NCBI GenBank assembly: GCA_002420185.1
Contig: DIHO01000001.1
Span: 137,667-148,800 of the forward strand
Direction of reading: 5' to 3'
DNA: 11,134 nt
Source of the DNA: Opitutales bacterium UBA5694
GTDB lineage: Bacteria; Verrucomicrobiota; Verrucomicrobiia; Opitutales; Opitutaceae
This document shows, in pieces, positions 7,513-11,134 of the stretch. The notes under the pieces were generated by a model, which worked only from the letters and a program-made list of their open reading frames with translations, ran no database searches and had not been told where the DNA came from. The translations under genes were made by a program, and so were the position numbers. The stretch's first letter is position 1; each line of letters begins with the position of its first letter.

Positions 7513-8394
7513 CTACACGATAGGGCCATGGGGAGGTTCTTTAAAATAAACGTCGCGAGCCCAAACATATGATATCCGTTGCAACAAGTCAGTCATCTTA
7601 TCTCGTGTGGTACCAACCGGCGGGATCAAATTCGCCCAGATCGGCTTTCTCTCATACTTAAAATAGTCCATGTATTGAGAAATCCAAAAAGAGTGGACAA
7701 ATCCCAAACGTTTCAAAGAGATCTTAAAATTCTCGATAAATACTCTGCCACGCAGTGAACGTGTCTTAGTTTGAGGATAATCTCTCGAACACGCTAAGTA
7801 TTCATCAATGTGTTTTATAACTCCCCCAATCTGAGCTATCCGCTGCCAGTAATCGTAGTCCATACTACAATGTAATTTTTGATCAAGCCAGCCGATTTTT
7901 TTCATTATCCTTCGACTCCAGAACGTCGCTGGTTGGCAAATAAAGCACTCTCCTTGAAATTTTTCCCAATTCCAAGCCTGGGTACGGTAATCCTGCGTAA
8001 CGTTTCCATCAATATCGATGTAGTGTGCCTTCCCGTACAAGAGATCTGTTGATGGTTGAGCACGCCAGTGATCGATCACTTTCCCCAAGGAACCAGGTAG
8101 GAGAACATCATCACTATTCAAAAATCCAATGATGTCGCCATTACACCGCTTCAAACCCTTGTTGATTGCGTGTGCTTGTCCTAAATCTCTCTCTACCCGC
8201 ACCTTAGCAAAGCTTTCAAACGATTTCAACACACTGAGGGTCTCGTCGTCTGACTCGGAATCGAAGACGATTATCTCAATCGACCCATAATCCTGAGACA
8301 CGATGCTTTCTAAGCATTTTTTAATGAATGGACCTTGCTGAAACGAGGGAACAACTATCGAAATCAGATGGTTGTCTAGTTTAGTGTCTGCCAT
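7513..8394 (-). CDS. Family 2 (GT-A) glycosyltransferase
   Basis: A 293-residue inverting glycosyltransferase of family GT2, expected to move a sugar from a nucleotide donor to a lipid-linked or polysaccharide acceptor at the inner face of the cytoplasmic membrane. The N-terminal strand is LISIVVPSFQQGPFIKKCLE (residues 10-29). Asp45 in IVFDSESDD is the nucleotide-binding acidic residue, and FLNSDDVLLPG (Asp95, Asp96) is the DxD-type metal site. ECFICQPATFWSRR (from 149) and CSMDYDYWQRI (from 176) match the acceptor side of capsule and O-antigen GT2 enzymes. There is no membrane segment, and the C-terminal 70 residues are rich in aromatic and basic residues, which suggests peripheral membrane association. 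It starts at ATG 8394, 7 bases after the stop of the DUF115 gene, so the two form an operon. It runs into the second GMD-like gene tail to tail. Donor and acceptor cannot be read from the sequence. Confidence 0.93.
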   Translation of the reverse strand: MADTKLDNHLISIVVPSFQQGPFIKKCLESIVSQDYGSIEIIVFDSESDDETLSVLKSFESFAKVRVERDLGQAHAINKGLKRCNGDIIGFLNSDDVLLPGSLGKVIDHWRAQPSTDLLYGKAHYIDIDGNVTQDYRTQAWNWEKFQGECFICQPATFWSRRIMKKIGWLDQKLHCSMDYDYWQRIAQIGGVIKHIDEYLACSRDYPQTKTRSLRGRVFIENFKISLKRLGFVHSFWISQYMDYFKYERKPIWANLIPPVGTTRDKMTDLLQRISYVWARDVYFKEPPHGPIV

Positions 8395-8401
8395 TTTCTA
8401 G

Positions 8402-9262
8402 CTATTGAAGACAAATGTCTATCGCGTCCATAAAGTGTATACGTGCAAACACTTCTAGTCTACCGCCTATACCTGCATTATAGACTTGTATACCATTATC
8501 CTCGCAAACCCCCTTTACCTTCTCGTAGTGTCGAATCATAAGATCTGTATTCGGTGAATGCCAAATTTTTCCTTTCCCGAAATATCTAGGATCAAAATGA
8601 TTAGGGTCTTCATCCCTGTCTAGCATGATTCTTTTATCCTCTCTGGGTGAATCTTGATCCAAGACAGTCGCCCAATCAGGTACTCTGTATTCGGTGTCGC
8701 AACCTATGAGGAACAATTTTTTCGCCCCAAGCCTAACTGCTAATTGCATCAGTGTAATGGTAACGCTCATCGGTTCTACAATGTAATTATCCCCTGGTAA
8801 GCTAAATATCTCACCCTGGGTACCTTCTAAATTTACCGGATGCGTATCAAAAAAACAGACATTCTCTTTTGGCTCAATGATAGTATCTACATTTTGAGGT
8901 ACAAACGGATTTTCATGAGGGAAGGTTCTGCGAGGGAAACAAAAAATGGTCTTTTTCAGTTTTCCTATCCAAATCGAGATTTCGTCAGATTGGTCAGGCA
9001 AGACCACCGTATCCACGCAACTATAATAATTCGGCCTCCATTTGGTCTTTTCAAAGATGTGGTAAATTGCGTTTGAGGCGAACGACGGTATATCCTTAAT
9101 TAGAGTCAGATCGTGCATGTTCAACGATGTACCGTTTCCCAGAATAAATGCACAATCCGATTGAAGCCTCGGAATTTGATCTAGCTCCAAGGCCTTTTTT
9201 CTAAACAAATTTTGATTCAAAAGATTCGTCCTTCCATCGCAAGTTCGAGCATCGACAAACAA
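8402..9262 (-). CDS. DUF115 / MptE-like protein (Maf-related, putative glycosyltransferase)
   Basis: A 286-residue protein with the marks of the DUF115 (6-hydroxymethylpterin pyrophosphokinase MptE-like) family found in glycan loci: FILGNGTSLNMHDL (residues 39-52), FASNAIYHIF, RPNYYSCVD, a central ITLMQLAVRLGAKKLFLIGCD (from 169) and a C-terminal HFDPRYFGKGKIWHSPN plus YNAGIGGRLEVFARI. DUF115 is also the core of Maf proteins, which glycosylate flagellin with nonulosonic acids and whose core fold resembles sialyltransferases. The G-N-G-x-S-L plus late GCD and H-S-x-N-T-D pattern resembles family GT42 sialyltransferases at a general level. A role as a glycosyltransferase is therefore plausible here, more so than folate or pterin chemistry. 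It is first in the two-gene operon with the GT2 enzyme. The frame opens with TTG at 9262; another TTG 14 codons later (9220) is a reasonable alternative, and no ribosome binding site decides between them. Confidence 0.8.
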   Translation of the reverse strand: MFVDARTCDGRTNLLNQNLFRKKALELDQIPRLQSDCAFILGNGTSLNMHDLTLIKDIPSFASNAIYHIFEKTKWRPNYYSCVDTVVLPDQSDEISIWIGKLKKTIFCFPRRTFPHENPFVPQNVDTIIEPKENVCFFDTHPVNLEGTQGEIFSLPGDNYIVEPMSVTITLMQLAVRLGAKKLFLIGCDTEYRVPDWATVLDQDSPREDKRIMLDRDEDPNHFDPRYFGKGKIWHSPNTDLMIRHYEKVKGVCEDNGIQVYNAGIGGRLEVFARIHFMDAIDICLQ

Positions 9263-9275
9263 TCAAGCAGATCTC

Positions 9276-9305
9276 AATAAACCTACAACTTCAAATTAGA
9301 TTCAA
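9276..9305 (-). promoter_or_regulatory. Possible sigma-70-type promoter for the DUF115-GT2 operon
   Basis: Read on the - strand, TTGAAT (9305-9300) and TTTATT (9281-9276) are spaced by 18 bases and stand 13 bases before the TTG at 9262. Both boxes are imperfect. If this promoter is used, the 5' leader is very short for the TTG at 9262 and about 50 bases for the alternative start at 9220. The whole divergent gap is under 90 bases, so it must also hold the promoter of the aldolase gene. Confidence 0.25.
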
Positions 9306-9349
9306 AACCACTTGCTTTTGGGGTGGCCGAGAATAAGCCCATTACAGAT

Positions 9350-10129
9350 ATGAATCGAAACTCCGTTAGAACCCGCCTCAAAAATGGCAAGCCCGTTATT
9401 GGTGCCTGGCTGAATTCAGGCTCCGCCATAATCGGCGAACTAATGGCCCAGACAGGGCTAGATTTTGTGACAGTCGACGCAGAGCACTCAGCGGTCGATC
9501 TCGTTGGGACTCAACGGATATTTCAGGCAATTAGCTCTGGTAACCCGCAGACGGAAAATTTCGTGAGATTGCACGGCGTCGACTATTCCCTCACTAAACG
9601 CTATTTGGATGCCGGTGCCACTGGTGTGATAGGTCCGTTAGTAACGAATGCTGATGAGGCAGCACTTCTCGTAGCGGCGTGCAAATATCCGCCCCTCGGG
9701 AAACGCGGTGTGGGATTCTGCCGCGCGAATCAATACGGGCTGTCTGTCGAAACCCATTTTGCGGAAGCGAATGATCAGATCCTAGTGGCCGTACAAATTG
9801 AAGACATTCTCGCAGTCAACAATATCGATGAGATTCTTTCGGTAGAGGGAATCGATGCTGCTTTCATTGGACCATACGACCTTAGTGCATCTATGGGGAT
9901 AACCGCCCAATTCGATCATCCGAATTACACAGACGCACGCGATAAAATTCTCGAATCATGCCGCCGAAATAATGTTGTACCAGGCATTCATATTGTACAA
10001 CCAAATCCGAACGAAGCAATTAAAAGGATTAAAGATGGATTCAAACTGCTCGCCTATAGCTTGGACATAACCATGGTTCAGAAAGCCTGCATTGAGGGAC
10101 TCTCCGAAATTAGAAAAACCATTAGCTAA
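9350..10129 (+). CDS. HpcH/HpaI-family class II pyruvate aldolase
   Basis: A metal-dependent aldolase that reversibly joins pyruvate (as its enolate) to an aldehyde, giving a 4-hydroxy-2-keto acid. The chosen ATG at 9350 gives 259 residues and the usual opening (NSVRTRLKNGKPVIGAW); a GTG at 9323 would add 9 residues. All key residues are present compared with E. coli HpaI: Asp43 and the base His46 in VDAEHS, Arg73 in FVRLHG for the pyruvate carboxylate, metal ligands Glu151 (QIED) and Asp177 (FIGPYDLSASMG). The GVIGPLVTNADEA segment (from 92) and KRGVGFCRANQYG (from 118) are typical. Classical members degrade aromatic or sugar acids, but this one is followed at once by a CMP-sugar synthetase, and no catabolic gene is near. 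A biosynthetic role, making a 2-keto-3-deoxy sugar acid for the glycan, is therefore inferred. The aldehyde partner is unknown. Confidence 0.9.
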   Translation: MNRNSVRTRLKNGKPVIGAWLNSGSAIIGELMAQTGLDFVTVDAEHSAVDLVGTQRIFQAISSGNPQTENFVRLHGVDYSLTKRYLDAGATGVIGPLVTNADEAALLVAACKYPPLGKRGVGFCRANQYGLSVETHFAEANDQILVAVQIEDILAVNNIDEILSVEGIDAAFIGPYDLSASMGITAQFDHPNYTDARDKILESCRRNNVVPGIHIVQPNPNEAIKRIKDGFKLLAYSLDITMVQKACIEGLSEIRKTIS

Positions 10130-10143
10130 AAGTGAATCCAAAT

Positions 10144-10845
10144 ATGGCCACAAAATATGATTTAGTCGCACTTTTGCCAATGAAGGCCAATAGCGAACGC
10201 GTGAAAGGCAAAAATTTTCGAGAGTTCGCCGGAAAACCGTTGTTCAGGTGGATACTAGACTCCCTACTTAAAGTTAAAGCAATCGACTGTGTCGTGATCA
10301 ACACAGATGCTAGGGAAATACTTAATTCCAACGGACTTACTGAATCCAGTAGGATTATCATCCGTGACAGAAAGGAGGAGCTTCAAGGAGATTTTATAAG
10401 CATGAACCGAATCATCCAAGATGATCTCGCAAATGTAGAGTCCAAGTCATTTCTAATGACCCATACAACAAATCCACTTCTCTCATCAAATACGATATCT
10501 AAAGCCATTGATATGTATGATGATGGCTTACAACACGGCAAGGACAGCCTTTTCTCAGTAAACAAGTTTCAAACTCGTTTTTACAGCGAAGACGCTGTGC
10601 CCATAAATCATGATCCAGACAATCTGATTCGGACCCAAGATTTGGAACCGTGGTTCGAAGAAAACTCCAATTTATATATTTTCTCGAAAAATTCGTTTGA
10701 ATCGACCAAAGCTAGAATCGGAAATTATCCGATTTTATTTGAGACTCCCGCCATAGAATCGCAGGACATCGATAATAAAATCGATTGGCACAGGGCGGAA
10801 ATAATGGCGCTAGCTTCTATGTTAGCAAAGTCGCACACCACTTAA
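10144..10845 (+). CDS. CMP-sugar (acylneuraminate-type) cytidylyltransferase
   Basis: Couples CTP with a 2-keto-3-deoxy sugar acid (sialic, legionaminic, pseudaminic or KDO-like) to give the CMP-activated donor and pyrophosphate. About 233 residues, the normal length of the NeuA/PseF class without extra domains. The CTP-binding segment is ALLPMKANSERVKGKNFREF (residues 9-28), a variant of the common PARGGSKRxxxKN. THTTNPLLSSNTI (107-119) corresponds to the QPTSPxR region. The C-terminal metal site is SQDIDNKIDWHRAE, with Asp208 and Asp210. Family homologues usually start a few residues before the first strand, which fits ATG 10144; the GTG at 10132 adds four residues. It follows the aldolase by 14 bases (2 if GTG is used), so they are co-transcribed. 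The stop is only 3 bases from the stop of the convergent coiled-coil gene. No NeuB-type synthase is seen in the window, so the exact sugar cannot be named. Confidence 0.88.
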   Translation: MATKYDLVALLPMKANSERVKGKNFREFAGKPLFRWILDSLLKVKAIDCVVINTDAREILNSNGLTESSRIIIRDRKEELQGDFISMNRIIQDDLANVESKSFLMTHTTNPLLSSNTISKAIDMYDDGLQHGKDSLFSVNKFQTRFYSEDAVPINHDPDNLIRTQDLEPWFEENSNLYIFSKNSFESTKARIGNYPILFETPAIESQDIDNKIDWHRAEIMALASMLAKSHTT

Positions 10846-10848
10846 TTA

Positions 10849-11134
10849 CTAATCAGCAGGAACTTTATCGCTGCTCTTAATTTTTGCTATAACCGCACGG
10901 GCATCTGTTATAAGCTTGTCGCGATTGCTCACAAGTAGTTTCAATTTGCTTTCTTTCGCCTTCTGAAAAGAAAGTGCTTTGTCACGATTGGCTAACTTCT
11001 TTTTTAATTTATCTATTTCTATAAGTTTAGCTCTCAGAGATTTATCCCGATTGTCTAACTGAGTTGCTAACTTTGCTCCTTTTTCTTTTTCAAGGATTAA
11101 CGCGTCGTCGCGGTTGCTCAGCTGTTTGGTTACC
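10849..11134 (-). CDS. Coiled-coil repeat protein, C-terminal fragment (start outside the window)
   Basis: An open frame runs leftward from base 11133 to a TAG at 10849-10851, followed by a second in-frame TAA. It gives 94 residues with no start, because the gene begins beyond the right edge. The visible part is lysine-rich, strongly helical and built of 21-residue units (three heptads), each opening with L-x-N-R-D or V-x-N-R-D: LSNRDDAL, LDNRDKSL, LANRDKAL and VSNRDKLI. After the last unit comes a short polar tail ending KVPAD. No membrane segment or enzyme motif is visible. Coiled coils of this sort occur as C-terminal extensions of polysaccharide-modifying enzymes, where in WbdD the coil length sets chain length; whether that applies here depends on the unseen N-terminal part. 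The reading is supported by the unbroken frame and by the exact spacing of the repeats. Confidence 0.8.
   Translation of the reverse strand, partial: VTKQLSNRDDALILEKEKGAKLATQLDNRDKSLRAKLIEIDKLKKKLANRDKALSFQKAKESKLKLLVSNRDKLITDARAVIAKIKSSDKVPAD
10918..11115 (-). repeat. 63-bp tandem coding repeat (four copies of the Asn-Arg-Asp signature)
   Basis: The codons for Asn-Arg-Asp occur at 10918-10926, 10981-10989, 11044-11052 and 11107-11115, each exactly 63 bases apart on the - strand. The copies between them have drifted strongly at the DNA level while the signature and leucine positions are kept. This points to old duplication held by selection on the coiled coil, not a recent expansion. More copies may lie beyond the right edge. 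Confidence 0.85.

Overview
The window looks like a chromosomal segment of a free-living, probably Gram-negative bacterium. It holds a surface-polysaccharide (capsule or O-antigen type) or glycan-modification locus next to two housekeeping or exported-protein genes. Base composition is moderate. Shine-Dalgarno sequences are poor or absent before nearly every gene, and GTG or TTG starts are used. With the type of glycyl-tRNA synthetase and an exported PqqL-like M16 protease, this would fit the Verrucomicrobiota/PVC group. That is only an impression; no marker gene here settles the taxonomy.

Left part (1-4046): the 3' end of glycyl-tRNA synthetase (+), a gap of about 350 bp with no convincing gene, then a large exported two-domain M16 zinc protease (-). 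A 521-bp gap separates the protease from the polysaccharide genes, which are divergent from it.

Middle (4047-7392): three + strand genes. GDP-mannose 4,6-dehydratase (gmd) and GDP-L-fucose synthase (fcl) together turn GDP-mannose into GDP-L-fucose. The third gene is a second, divergent member of the GMD family. An unusual 9-bp inverted repeat lies between gmd and fcl.

Right part (7513-11134): a two-gene - strand operon (a DUF115/MptE-like protein, then a GT2 glycosyltransferase) converges on the second GMD-like gene. Divergent from it, on the + strand, are a HpcH/HpaI-type pyruvate aldolase and, directly behind it, a CMP-sugar synthetase of the NeuA/KdsB type. The window ends inside a - strand gene that the supplied ORFs miss because it has no start in the window. 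It encodes a lysine-rich coiled coil built from exact 21-residue repeats, each with an Asn-Arg-Asp signature.

The locus appears to supply two kinds of activated sugar: GDP-6-deoxyhexoses (GDP-fucose and perhaps a second product), and a CMP-activated 2-keto-3-deoxy acid. The GT2 enzyme and the DUF115 protein would be candidate users. The most interesting idea is that a pyruvate aldolase, not a PEP-dependent NeuB-type synthase, makes the ulosonic acid that the cytidylyltransferase activates, and that the DUF115 protein, whose family is related to Maf glycosyltransferases, uses it. This is inference from gene order and family membership.
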